64,000 nucleotides of DNA from Olsenella massiliensis (lineage in GTDB: Bacteria; Actinomycetota; Coriobacteriia; Coriobacteriales; Atopobiaceae). The stretch covers positions 62,001 to 126,000 of the forward strand of contig NZ_LN898209.1 in the NCBI RefSeq assembly GCF_001457795.1. Direction: 5' to 3'. Below, piece by piece: positions 1 through 10,625 of the stretch; position 1 is the stretch's first letter; each line of letters begins with the position of its first letter. Position numbers and translations under genes: made by a program. A model generated the notes under the pieces. The model ran no database searches. It was not told the origin of the DNA and saw only the letters and a program-made list of their open reading frames with translations.

Positions 1-189
1 CTCGGCGCCGTCGCTGGTGAGCGCGATGCCCCGCGAGGAGCGGTCGAAGATCCTGATGCCCAGCTCCTGCTCAAGGTCGCGCACGGCTACGGACAGGCTC
101 GACTGCGAGACGAACATGCCGTGCGCCACCGCGTTGATGGAGCCGTTCTCTGCTATGGCGATAATGTAACGGAGCTGCTGGAGCCGCAT
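1..189 (-). CDS. LysR-family transcriptional regulator, N-terminal part
   Basis: The reverse strand reads from an ATG at 187-189 to the window edge with no stop, giving 63 residues that begin MRLQQLRYIIAIAENGSIN. This is the N-terminal winged helix-turn-helix of LysR-type regulators: the pattern of a short first helix, the recognition helix around VSQSSLSVAVRDLE and the following LGIRIFDRSSRG wing are all present. The effector-binding domain lies outside the window, so the regulated pathway cannot be read. It lies 29 bp downstream of a small reverse-strand gene and could be co-transcribed with it. Family assignment is firm, function unknown. Confidence 0.85.
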   Translation of the reverse strand, partial: MRLQQLRYIIAIAENGSINAVAHGMFVSQSSLSVAVRDLEQELGIRIFDRSSRGIALTSDGAE

Positions 190-218
190 GGGCGCCCTCT
201 CTCGTGCTCAGGATGCGG

Positions 219-434
219 CTATCCTATCCTCACGGCTCCCATGATGTCAAGAAAGCGCTGGTAGTCATCCTCACAGTGAGGCAGGAACGCTGCGTCGACG
301 CCGTCACAGAGCTCCCCGTAGGTTATGGCCCTTCCCGAATCCAGCGTAAGATACAGCTCCGTCGCGGGAGGCTCCCGCCAGCTCTCGTCGGCAGGGGGTT
401 CGGGAAGGGGGCGTTCGTGCGCACCATGCTCCAT
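219..434 (-). CDS. Small hypothetical protein (71 aa)
   Basis: A 71-residue open frame starts at an ATG at 432-434 and reads toward the LysR gene. The second half (ELYLTLDSGRAITYGELCDG and on) looks like ordinary folded protein, with two cysteines and an acidic C-terminal helix; the first 20 residues are Pro/Glu-rich and low complexity. No family is recognised. The ribosome-binding site is weak. A perfect 15-bp inverted repeat lies just upstream of its start and could be its operator. It might also be a chance frame; the evidence for it is the plausible residue composition and the tandem arrangement with the LysR gene. Confidence 0.4.
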   Translation of the reverse strand: MEHGAHERPLPEPPADESWREPPATELYLTLDSGRAITYGELCDGVDAAFLPHCEDDYQRFLDIMGAVRIG

Positions 435-446
435 GTGAGGCTGCCC

Positions 447-485
447 TTCGTCGTAGACTCTACCTTACAGAGAGTCTACGACGAA
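447..485. promoter_or_regulatory. Perfect 15-bp inverted repeat between divergent genes
   Basis: The arms TTCGTCGTAGACTCT (447-461) and its exact complement (471-485) are separated by 9 bp. It lies between the start of the small reverse-strand gene and the start of the XRE-family regulator. There is no T-run after either arm, so an operator for the adjacent XRE repressor is more likely than a terminator, but this is inference from position only. Confidence 0.6.
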
Positions 486-567
486 TTAGCGACATAGCCT
501 ACGGAGGCAAGACACAGGGACCGCGCCACTGTTCACAATGGGACCTCGCGTGTGGACGGGAGGTGCG

Positions 568-939
568 ATGGCTGACGAGGTTCTCGGCGCGCGTCTGAAG
601 AGGCTGCGAGACCGTGCCGGCAAGACCCAGGAGCAGGTCTCTGCCGAGATTGGCGTCTCGAGCAAGGCATACAGCTCGTGGGAGACGGGTCGCCATGACG
701 TGCGGGGCAGGTATGTTCCCCCGCTGTGCCGGAGCCTGGGCTGCACGCCCAATGACATCTTTGGCTGCGATGTTGCCGACGGACGCTCGCCCGTCGCTCC
801 GGCGTCGCCGCTGCTGGACGAGAAGGTCATGGAGTTCATAGAGCTCTATGACAGGACGCCGGCCAACGTTCGCGGCGCCATTCACGTGATCATGGAGAGC
901 GCGATCAAGACGCGCAGGCCCCGTCGCCCCCGATTGTGA
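568..939 (+). CDS. XRE-family helix-turn-helix regulator
   Basis: The protein (123 aa from ATG 568) begins with a Cro/C1-type HTH at about residues 5-62: LGARLKRLRDRAGKTQEQVS, followed by a second helix containing SSKAYSSWETGRHD. The rest (DEKVMEFIELYDRTPANVRGA) is a short helical tail of the kind used for dimerisation. The start at 568 is chosen over the longer frame from 538 because GGGAGG (558-563) sits correctly before it. It is a DNA-binding protein of unknown target. The perfect inverted repeat at 447-485 upstream is a candidate autoregulatory site. The Pro/Arg-rich C-terminus KTRRPRRPRL is basic. Confidence 0.8.
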   Translation: MADEVLGARLKRLRDRAGKTQEQVSAEIGVSSKAYSSWETGRHDVRGRYVPPLCRSLGCTPNDIFGCDVADGRSPVAPASPLLDEKVMEFIELYDRTPANVRGAIHVIMESAIKTRRPRRPRL

Positions 940-987
940 GCTGGCGCGGCGGCGGGACGGCGCCATGCGCCTGGGTTCTGGGCTACC

Positions 988-1638
988 ATGGTGGCGAGAG
1001 ACGAAGGCCGTCCCGTTGGAAGGTGCGTGCGACCGATGCAGGTGGACTCCCTGGTGCATATTCCCGCCGCGGGCGGGTATGGCAGCGTCATGGGGCTGGG
1101 CGAGGACGGCAGCGTGGAGGTCGAGCTCATCGACCCTGGTGCGGATGACTTCTCCCTCCGGCTTCCGCTCGCCAACGTGGGCGAGCTGGAGCACGCCCGT
1201 GACGCCGACCTCGAAGCCCTCGCGCGCTCGCTGGCTCTCCTCCATCTGCGGGTCAGCAGGGCGCTTGACCTGGACAGGTCGTTTGACCTGTACGTGGGGC
1301 GCACGGAGGACGCCGCCCTCGACCTTTGGTTTGGCGGCGGCCGCAGGCGGCCGCGCAGGCTCAGGACGCTGTCTGCGGCCGAGGGGGAGGCGCTCGCGAG
1401 CACCCTGGCGAAGCTCGCCCTTGACGCCTGGAGGCACGGCGGGCCTCGGGAGGATACGCGCACGCTCGACGGCTGGGGCTGGTCGTGCGAGGTCATCGGC
1501 GGCGGCAGGGGCGCCTCGGGGTTCGGGCGCCAGCGCCCCTTTGAGGGCATGGAGGGGCTCTGCGACGTCCTCATGCGACTGGGGGCGCCCATCGGGTGGG
1601 AAGACGACGCCCCCGGCGCCGTCCCGTGCGCCCTATGA
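988..1638 (+). CDS. Hypothetical protein
   Basis: A 216-residue frame with the codon bias of the neighbouring genes. I do not recognise the family. The N-terminal part after residue 17 (MQVDSLVHIPAAGGYGSVMG) looks like a small beta-barrel, followed by a helical middle with Arg/Leu-rich stretches. Two starts are possible: ATG 988, without a clear ribosome-binding site, and ATG 1036, preceded at some distance by GGAAGG. Its stop overlaps the start of the next gene in an ATGA arrangement (1635-1638), so the two are translationally coupled. No catalytic motif, signal peptide or membrane segment is visible. Confidence 0.65.
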   Translation: MVARDEGRPVGRCVRPMQVDSLVHIPAAGGYGSVMGLGEDGSVEVELIDPGADDFSLRLPLANVGELEHARDADLEALARSLALLHLRVSRALDLDRSFDLYVGRTEDAALDLWFGGGRRRPRRLRTLSAAEGEALASTLAKLALDAWRHGGPREDTRTLDGWGWSCEVIGGGRGASGFGRQRPFEGMEGLCDVLMRLGAPIGWEDDAPGAVPCAL

Positions 1639-2018
1639 GCCCACGAGAGGGCGCCACCCTCGCCGCGGCGACGCGGGGAGAGGGCCGGGGCTACCTGGTC
1701 TACGTGCTGCGTTGCCGTGACGGCACGCTCTACAGCGGCATCACCACGGACATAGTGCGGCGCCTGGGCGAGCATCGCCTCGGGGGTCCCAGGGCGGCGG
1801 CCTATACGAGGTCGCACGGCGTCGAGGCGCTCGTCGCGCTCTGGGAGGCGCCGGACCGCTCGTGGGCGAGCAGGCTGGAATGGCGCCTGCATCACCTGAC
1901 ACGGGGGCGGAAGCTGTGGCTGGTCGCGCATCCCGCGCAGGCAGGGGAGCCGTTCAGGCCGCTGGGGCCTGACGCGCTCGAGCGGGCGTGGCGCTCCGTC
2001 CCTGGTCAGGACGTCTGA
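1635..2018 (+). CDS. GIY-YIG nuclease-domain protein
   Basis: The 127-residue protein carries the GIY-YIG fold of the small UvrC/URI-like proteins (YhbQ/YraN-neighbour type): GYLVYVLRCRDGTLYSGIT supplies the paired tyrosines, followed by RRLGEHRLGG and the conserved Arg/Glu region around WRLHHLTRGRKLWLV. Members of this family have a single catalytic domain; many lack an established substrate. The ATG start at 1635 overlaps the stop of the previous gene, indicating coupling. Its 3' end overlaps the convergent zinc-ribbon gene by 13 bp. The family call is secure, while a real nuclease role is inferred. Confidence 0.85.
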   Translation: MSPREGATLAAATRGEGRGYLVYVLRCRDGTLYSGITTDIVRRLGEHRLGGPRAAAYTRSHGVEALVALWEAPDRSWASRLEWRLHHLTRGRKLWLVAHPAQAGEPFRPLGPDALERAWRSVPGQDV

Positions 2019-2773
2019 TGGAGAAAAGCCGCCCAGGAGGCGCCTTGGTCCGCGCGCGTGGCGCCATCCTCTGAGCCGGCCTCGTCGGCGCCGGTGTCCC
2101 GGCGGGAGCTTGCCTCGTTGACGGCGGCCGCCTGGGGGTCCGGCCGTGCCATCCTCCATCCGCAGGTGGCAATGACGAGCGCCAGCACGACGACCGTCAG
2201 GGCGGCGAGGCCGCAGGCCAAAAGGCGCCGATGGCTCACGTCGCTGTCCTCGACGTACAGGCGGGGGTCGTGCCGGGAGACGGGCAGGAAGGGCCTGACG
2301 GCGGGAGGTTCCTCGGCGGGAGGCTCGCATGGCCGCCCGTCTTGGGGAGGCTGTGATCGCGTCTCGTCGAGGTCGGTTTCAGCCGCATCCGTCTCGTCAG
2401 CATTCGCATTGTCGGCATCCGTCGTCTCGGGCTCCGCCGGGGCGGCATGGACGGCGTCCGTCGGCGGTTGAGGCTGCGGCGGGGCCACGGCGTCCGCGTG
2501 GTCGTCTTCCGTGGCGCCAGGGCCGCCGTCGCCCTTGCCGCACTCGTCCGAGGCCTCGTCCTGTTGCGGCGGGCGCCCGCGCCCCCGTCGACTGTGCCTG
2601 CCCCAGCTCGCCATGCTGAGGTCCCTCTCGGAGTAGTCATCGTCCATCTCGTCGTCGGTGGTCCCGGCGTCGGGGCAGTCCCACCAGGAGCGCAGGTCGT
2701 ATCCGCACTGCGCGCAGAAGCGCTGCCCCTCGACGAGGGGCGCTCCACACCTTGGGCAGTGGCGCGTTGTCAT
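2006..2773 (-). CDS. Zinc-ribbon, single-pass membrane protein
   Basis: The 255-residue protein starts at ATG 2773-2771 after AGGAG. Residues 4-24 form a zinc ribbon (CPRCG then CAQCG), the common zinc_ribbon_2 element. A long low-complexity middle rich in Asp, Glu, Ala, Pro and Thr follows, then a hydrophobic segment near residues 185-205 (LLACGLAALTVVVLALVIA) that would span the membrane, and a charged tail. The layout suggests a cytoplasmic zinc ribbon on a disordered linker anchored to the membrane. Function unknown. It is divergent from enolase and convergent with the GIY-YIG gene. A very long frame on the same strand reaching back across enolase is a shadow of the enolase gene. Confidence 0.75.
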   Translation of the reverse strand: MTTRHCPRCGAPLVEGQRFCAQCGYDLRSWWDCPDAGTTDDEMDDDYSERDLSMASWGRHSRRGRGRPPQQDEASDECGKGDGGPGATEDDHADAVAPPQPQPPTDAVHAAPAEPETTDADNANADETDAAETDLDETRSQPPQDGRPCEPPAEEPPAVRPFLPVSRHDPRLYVEDSDVSHRRLLACGLAALTVVVLALVIATCGWRMARPDPQAAAVNEASSRRDTGADEAGSEDGATRADQGASWAAFLHQTS

Positions 2774-4378
<1,605 letters not shown>

Positions 4379-4410
4379 ACCACCCTTTTCCCGGCCTTGA
4401 TGCCGTGTTC

Positions 4411-4449
4411 GGCACCGACCCGCGCCCCTCATCCGGCACGGGCGGTGCC
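4411..4449 (+). terminator. Possible terminator hairpin after eno
   Basis: GGCACCG(A)CCCG at 4411-4422 pairs with CGGGCGGTGCC at 4439-4449 with a single bulged base. No T-run follows, as is common in GC-rich genomes. Position after enolase supports a terminator. Confidence 0.4.
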
Positions 4450-4595
4450 GTCCTGCTGCCTGCGGGCAGGCTCCGCGCGCGGGGCGGCGCGTCCTGCGCC
4501 GGTTGTGTGCCTGGCATGAGATGTGCCGCCCGTGTCGCCGCGCCAGAGGAGGACGCGTATAGTAAACCATAGCTAACACAAGGAAAGGCGGGAGC

Positions 4596-4802
4596 ATGCT
4601 TGCAGACGTGTTGGTGATCGCGGCGGTCGCCGTGGCCCTGGGACTCAGCATCCGCGCGGTCATTCGGGGCTCGTCCGACTGCTGTGACTGCGCCAGCGGC
4701 AAGGGATGCGCGGCGCACGCCTCGCACCAGGGGCGCTGCCCGGCGGCCAAGGACATGGTCGCCAACGCGGAGAAGGCGCTCGGCAAGGCGCACAAGGCGT
4801 GA
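4596..4802 (+). CDS. FeoB-associated Cys-rich-like membrane peptide
   Basis: This 68-residue protein has an N-terminal membrane helix (residues 2-22, LADVLVIAAVAVALGLSI) followed by a Cys-rich segment with DCCDCASGKGC and a later CPAAK. The arrangement matches the small FeoB-associated Cys-rich membrane protein family, which usually sits next to ferrous iron transporters; here no feo gene is adjacent, so an iron role is only inferred. A purine-rich ribosome-binding site, AGGAAAGG...GGGAG, precedes the ATG. The next gene is glnA, 109 bp downstream. The short length means a chance frame is possible but the TM-plus-CxxC pattern argues against it. Confidence 0.7.
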   Translation: MLADVLVIAAVAVALGLSIRAVIRGSSDCCDCASGKGCAAHASHQGRCPAAKDMVANAEKALGKAHKA

Positions 4803-4831
4803 CGTGCCGCTGGGCGACCCCTCGGACCCTC

Positions 4832-4847
4832 GAAACAGAGGCGTAAT
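4832..4847 (+). promoter_or_regulatory. GlnR-like half-site pair upstream of glnA
   Basis: GAAAC (4832-4836), six bases, then GTAAT (4843-4847). Actinobacterial GlnR boxes are built from GTnAC and GAAAC half-sites spaced by six bases, so this is a one-mismatch match 65 bp before the glnA start. A GlnR-like regulator is encoded at 9712-10386. Binding is inference. Confidence 0.35.
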
Positions 4848-4911
4848 ATGTCTCTGCCAAGCTATGCGCTGAGGCAGGGCCGATGAGCGCGGCGCGACCA
4901 GAGGAGGGTCC

Positions 4912-6258
4912 ATGAGTGATGACAGGAACATCGACTTCGTCCTGAGGACGGTCGAGAAGCGCGACGTCCGCTTCATCCGCCTGTGGTTTACTGACGTGCT
5001 CGGCAACCTGAAGTCCTTCTCCATCTCGTCAGAGGACCTCGAGGAGGCGTTCGAGGAGGGCGTGGGGTTTGACGGCTCCTCCATCGAGGGCTTCGTGTCC
5101 GCCGACGAGTCCGACATGCTCGCCTTCCCGGACGCGACGACCTTCCAGGTGCTGCCCTGGCGCCCGCAGAAGTACGGCGTCGCCCGCATGTTCTGCGACG
5201 TGCGCACGCCCAGTCGCGAGCCCTTCGGGGGCGACCCCCGCTCCGTGCTGCAACGTATCTTCGCCCGGGCGGACGAGCGTGGCTACGTCATGAGCGTCGG
5301 TCCCAAGCTTGACTACTTCTACCTGCGCCCCACCGACGACGCCAACCCCGTCCCCGCGGACCGGGCCGGTTACTTCGACTTCACCTCCAACGACTCGGCG
5401 ACCGACCTGCGCCGCGAGACCACGCTCTCGCTGGAGCATATGTCCATTCCCGTCTCGTACTCCTACCACAGCAACGCGCCGTCGCAAAACGCCATCGAGC
5501 TTCGCTATGCCGAGGCTGTGACCTGCGCGGACAACATCATGACGGCGCGCCTCATCATCCGTCAGGTCGCCCATGAGAACGGCCTCATGGCCTCGTTCAT
5601 GCCCAAGCCCTTCTCCGAGTTCTCGGGGTCGGGCATGTACCTCTACGAGTCGATCTTTGACCATGACGGCACCAACCTCTTCTGGGGGCCCAAGACGGAG
5701 CATCCCGCCCACCTGTCCGAGCTCGGTCGTAGCTACGTGGCGGGACTCCTCAAGTACGCGCCCGAGTTCATGCTCGTCACCAACCCGACGGTCAACTCGT
5801 ACAAGCGTCTCGTGGCCAACGGAGAGGTGCCGGTCTATGCCACCTGGGGACGCAAGAACCGCGCCGCGCTCGTGCGCGTTCCGACGCATAAGCCGGGCAA
5901 GCACCAGTCGACGCGCGTGGAGCTGAGGAACCCCGACCCGGCGGCCAACCCCTACCTCGCGATCGCCGCCTCGCTCGCCGCGGGCCTCAGGGGCATAGAG
6001 GAGCGGCTGACGCTCCCCGAGGAGTCCTTCTCGGGCCTTGAGGACCTGGGCGACCGCGAGCTTTCCGCCCGCGGCATCAAGCACCTGCCACGCACCCTGG
6101 GGGAGGCCATCAAGAACTTTGACCGCAGCGATCTCATGCGCGAGGCCCTCGGCGACCACATCTGCGACTTCATGGTTGAGCAGAAGTGGCGCGAGTGGGA
6201 CGAGTACTGCTCGGTGGTCACGGACTGGGAGCGGCGCACCTACTACGCTGGTGTGTAA
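4912..6258 (+). CDS. glnA: Glutamine synthetase type I
   Basis: Catalyses ATP-dependent amidation of glutamate with ammonium, the entry point of nitrogen assimilation. The 448-residue length is that of the shorter GSI-alpha form, which lacks the adenylylation insert of GSI-beta; no adenylylation tyrosine segment is visible near the C-terminus. Signatures include GFDGSSIEGF (residues about 50-60, the position of a feedback-related arginine in other alpha forms), SYHSNAPSQNAIELRYAEA, FMPKPFSEFSGSGMY for ATP binding, and NPDPAANPYLAIAASLAAG. GAGGAGG lies just before ATG 4912. Candidate GlnR-type sites lie upstream, and an amino-acid transporter follows downstream. Confidence 0.97.
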   Translation: MSDDRNIDFVLRTVEKRDVRFIRLWFTDVLGNLKSFSISSEDLEEAFEEGVGFDGSSIEGFVSADESDMLAFPDATTFQVLPWRPQKYGVARMFCDVRTPSREPFGGDPRSVLQRIFARADERGYVMSVGPKLDYFYLRPTDDANPVPADRAGYFDFTSNDSATDLRRETTLSLEHMSIPVSYSYHSNAPSQNAIELRYAEAVTCADNIMTARLIIRQVAHENGLMASFMPKPFSEFSGSGMYLYESIFDHDGTNLFWGPKTEHPAHLSELGRSYVAGLLKYAPEFMLVTNPTVNSYKRLVANGEVPVYATWGRKNRAALVRVPTHKPGKHQSTRVELRNPDPAANPYLAIAASLAAGLRGIEERLTLPEESFSGLEDLGDRELSARGIKHLPRTLGEAIKNFDRSDLMREALGDHICDFMVEQKWREWDEYCSVVTDWERRTYYAGV

Positions 6259-6336
6259 TCGTTCCGTAATTATACATTCAGTGATATCAAATACCCGATA
6301 TAACAGGTAGTTTGTTAACATACGAAATCCTTCGTA
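6255..6336 (+). promoter_or_regulatory. AT-rich regulatory region between glnA and the amino-acid transporter
   Basis: The region is markedly more AT-rich than its surroundings. GTAAT at 6255-6259 (overlapping the glnA stop) and GTAAT at 6266-6270 are spaced by six bases, as in GlnR half-site arrays, and TACGAA-ATCC-TTCGTA at 6321-6336 is a perfect palindrome with 6-bp arms. It lies 120-200 bp before the transporter start and is likely its control region. Confidence 0.4.
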
Positions 6337-6456
6337 CAAAAATTTGAGTAACGCCAGCATATCGCCGAACGTGGCCTGCTAGGATGGTCCAAGTTCTGAT
6401 GGGAGGGGTGGTCACGCCGTGGCCCCCCTCACGTGGTATGTTTGGAGGTCATTCAT

Positions 6457-8668
6457 ATGGGTGCGAACGCTTCGTCCAGGGAGGGAGGTCCGGGGCCGAG
6501 AGCCTTGGGCATCCTGCTCGCCTGCGTGACCCTGCTGGGCGCGCTCGTGGGCTGCTCGAGCCTTTCGTCGCCGGGCGGCTCCGTCTCGGAGGCATCCGGT
6601 CCGTCAGAGGGGTATGTGCTGGTCAACCCCGGCAAGCTGACGGTCGTCTCGGACCTCGCCAACCCGCCTTTCGACTACTTTGACACGGGCAGCGCCGTCC
6701 CCGTCGGCTTTGAGGTCGATCTCATGCAGGCCGTCGCGCAGAAGATGGGCCTGACGTGCGAGTATCTTCCGCCCCAGAAGTTCGACTCGATCATTCCCAT
6801 GATCAAGCAGGGCGGCAGGGCGGACGTGGGAGCCTCCAACTTCACGATCACCGACGAGCGCCTCCAGGAGATCGACTTCACGGACGCCTACATCGACTCC
6901 AACCAGGGGGTCGTGACCTCGGCGGACGTGGCCGACGCGGTCGCCGCGGACTATCGGGGCGCCCTTGACACTCCCGAGGCGACGCTGGCCGTCCAGGCGG
7001 GCTCGACGGGTGAGGCCTGGGCGCAGGAGAACCTGCCCGACGCCACGATCGTCTCTCTCGACGACCCCATCGCGGCGTTGACGGGCGTCCAGAGCGGCCT
7101 CTACACGGCGGCCGTCGCCGACCTGCCGGTCATGGAGTACGAGGTCAAGAACTCCTATACCGCGCTCAGGGTGGCCCTTCAGGTTCCCACCGGCGAGCAG
7201 TACGGCATCGTCGTCTCCAAGTCCAACCCCGGCCTCACGGCCGCCCTCAACGAGGCGCTGGAGCAGTGCCAGGAGGACGGCACGATGGACGCGCTCAAGG
7301 CGAAGTGGTTCGGCAGCTCCGACAGCTCCTCCATCGCCACGGCCTCCACTGCGGGCGAGGCCTCCGTAGACTCCTCCGGCATGGGCACGGTGGCGGTGTC
7401 AAAGGCCACGGCCCGTCCCAACGAGTCGGGCGGCGACGGCGTCATCGGGGGGCAGAACACCCGCCTTACCTGGGAGGGAACGGTCTATGTGGACAGCGGG
7501 GTCAGCTCCGTCAGGCTGACGTTGCCCGCGGGCGCGAGCTTTGACGGCTCCAGCACGCGCATCACGGTGCTTGACGGCCTCTCTCGCCAGAGCGTGAGCG
7601 GCACCGCCACCCCGGAGGGCAACGTGCTGAACGTGAGCTTTGGCAAGCCGGTGGCCAACGGGTCGCTGCTCAGGCTTGAGGTCACGGACATGCGCTTTGC
7701 ACCCGCGGGCGGTGACAGCGTCGTCTCGGGCAGCTACGTGACGGGGGAGGGCGCGACGGGGACGCTCGAGGACTCCAGCCCCATCGCCACCATCGGCCTG
7801 ACGCCCCTGCAGTCCGCCGTCAACTGGCTTGACGGCCAACCCTGGGTCGCCGCCTGGAACTCCGTGCCCTTCCTCAACATGTTCTTCAAGCCCCAGCTCC
7901 TGGCGACCTCCTTTGCCGCGCTGCTGCCGGGCTGGCTCCTCTGCCTTCTCATCGTGACGGCGGCCTATCCCTTCGCCATCGTGCTGGGCCTCCTGTTCGC
8001 GCTGCTGAAGATCTCGCGCCATCGGCCCCTCAGGGCGCTGGCCTCGGTGTACATCAACGTCCTGCGGGGGACCCCGCTGTTCCTGCAGATCTACGTCGCG
8101 TTCTTTGGCCTGCCCATGTTGGGCGTCAACATTGACAACACGGTCCTGGGCATCATCGTGATGGCGCTCAACTCGTCGGCCTACCAGGCCGAGATCTACC
8201 GCGCCGGCATCCAGTCCATCCCGACGGGTCAGTACGAGGCCGCCGCCTCGCTGGGCATGAGCCGCCTGCAGACCATGCTCTGGATCATCCTGCCGCAGAC
8301 CGTCCGGCGCGTGATACCCACGGTGACGAGCGACTTCATCACTTCGTACAAGGACACCTCGCTGCTCTCGTCCGTGGGCGTCATGGAGCTCATGATGTTC
8401 TCCAAGAACCTCACGACCACGACGGGCAACATCACGCCCTACATCGCCGCAGCCGTCTTCTACCTCATCGTCACCCTGCCTCTGATCAGGGTCGTCGGCA
8501 TCGTGGAGAGGCGCCTGTCCGACGCGGAGCACGGGCTGGAGGCGCGCCCCCTGGCGTCTGACGGCCAGGGTAGCACGGGCCCGTCCGCCCCTGCCGGGGA
8601 CGCAAGGGCGGCCGATGCGCCCCTCTCGCCCCTCACGCCACACACGCACGATGACGGAGGTGTCAACG

Positions 8669-8679
<11 letters not shown>
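6457..8679 (+). CDS. Amino-acid ABC transporter, fused binding protein and permease
   Basis: A 740-residue fusion. Residues 1-33 are a lipoprotein signal ending in the lipobox LVGC; residues about 55-290 are a polar amino-acid binding domain ([52 protein letters not shown]). About residues 330-450 form an extra beta-rich region, and residues about 470-705 are a HisM/GlnP-type permease with the EAA loop at [20 protein letters not shown]. Permease fusions to binding domains are known for glutamine/glutamate importers; the substrate here is inferred from glnA and the GlnR-like gene nearby. GGAGGT precedes ATG 6457. The stop overlaps the start of the ATPase gene. Confidence 0.93.
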
Positions 8680-9526
<847 letters not shown>

Positions 9527-9561
9527 CGCGCAGCATGACAAGGCCCCGTCGCACCATGCAG

Positions 9562-9601
9562 GCCCGCCGGCGTCCCGCATCCCGCGCGGACGCTGGCGGG
9601 C
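9562..9601 (+). terminator. Hairpin after the amino-acid transporter operon
   Basis: GCCCGCCGGCGTCC (9562-9575) pairs with GGACGCTGGCGGGC (9588-9601) with one mismatch, 12-base loop. It follows the ATPase stop by 35 bp and precedes a separate regulator gene. Confidence 0.6.
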
Positions 9602-9711
9602 GTAATTGCGCGCGGCTCTGAGGGTGCGCGGCCGCCAAGATATGCTAGTCTCTAAGAGATTTGCTCGGCGGCTGTCCTGTCGTGGCAAGGCGAGCGGGAA
9701 CGGGGGCGAGT

Positions 9712-10386
9712 ATGCACCACAAGAACGTCTTGCTTCTGGCAAAGACCGCGCGCTACGTCGAGCGGATGCGTGGGCTGCGCAACCCCCTGGACGTTTCGAT
9801 CCTTCATGCGACGCCGGAGACGCTCTCGCAGGCCGTCAACTCGGGACGTGAGATTGACCTGGTGATTCTTGACGCCGAGGGCATAGGCGCAGACACCCTC
9901 AGCGCCGTGGACGACTACGCCGCGGACAACGGTCACATTCCCATGCTCGTGATCCAGGACGAGGGACGCCTGTCCAGCCTGCATCTTCCCGCCCAGGGGA
10001 GGAGCGACTTCATCCTGGCCGGCGCGGGGCAGGCCGAGCTGGCGGTACGCTGCGCCCTTCTTCTGAGGCCGGGAGACCAAAGCTCGCCCTCCGACATCGT
10101 GTCCGTGGACAACATGACCATCAACCTCGCCACTTACCAGGTGTGCATTGACGACGAGCCCGTGGACCTCACGCTCATGGAGTACTCGCTCCTCTCGTTT
10201 CTGGCCACGCATCCCTCGCGGGCGTATTCCCGCGAGACGCTGTTGCACCGGGTCTGGGGCTTTGAGTACTGCGGCGGCACGCGCACCGTGGACGTGCACA
10301 TCAGGCGCGTACGCTCAAAGGTGGGCCCCCTCATCGCGACCCACATCGTCACCGTCCGTGGGGTGGGCTACCTCTTCAAGGTCTAG
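9712..10386 (+). CDS. Atypical OmpR-type regulator, GlnR-like
   Basis: The 224-residue protein has a degenerate receiver domain (residues 1-115) and a complete OmpR winged helix (about 130-224: LTLMEYSLLSFLATHPSRAYSR, VWGFEYCGGTRTVDVHIRRV, TVRGVGYLF). The receiver keeps an aspartate (DLVILD, Asp54) but lacks the acidic pair near the N-terminus (LLLAKTA instead of a DD motif) and the conserved lysine. No sensor kinase is adjacent. This architecture, including the GGTRTVDVH segment and the PMLVIQDEG strand, resembles actinobacterial GlnR, the orphan nitrogen regulator. Proximity to glnA and an amino-acid importer supports a nitrogen role, which remains inference. The start is ATG 9712 after GGGGGCGAG. 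Confidence 0.85.
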   Translation: MHHKNVLLLAKTARYVERMRGLRNPLDVSILHATPETLSQAVNSGREIDLVILDAEGIGADTLSAVDDYAADNGHIPMLVIQDEGRLSSLHLPAQGRSDFILAGAGQAELAVRCALLLRPGDQSSPSDIVSVDNMTINLATYQVCIDDEPVDLTLMEYSLLSFLATHPSRAYSRETLLHRVWGFEYCGGTRTVDVHIRRVRSKVGPLIATHIVTVRGVGYLFKV

Positions 10387-10468
10387 TCTGTGGCCTGCCT
10401 GCGACGAGGCGCGAGCCCGTCGGTGAGCGTCCGTGCCGCCGCGCAGGGTACGTAACGCGCGGCAGGAC

Positions 10469-10504
10469 GTGCGACAAGACGCACGACAAGACGCACGACA
10501 AGCC
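10469..10504. repeat. 12-bp tandem repeat, three copies
   Basis: The unit GCACGACAAGAC occurs at 10469-10480 (GTGC variant), 10481-10492 and 10493-10504 (last base pair variant). It lies in the 239-bp gap between the GlnR-like gene and htrA. No function is apparent. Confidence 0.7.
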
Positions 10505-10625
10505 CCGTGCTGTCGCTTGGGTGTGAATCCTCCGCGCGCGTCTGAACGCGAGCGCCTCAGGGGTACAGTCCCTGTGTACGTAACCGACGAGGGTGCCGCG
10601 CACCCCTAAGACGAGGAGAACGCCA

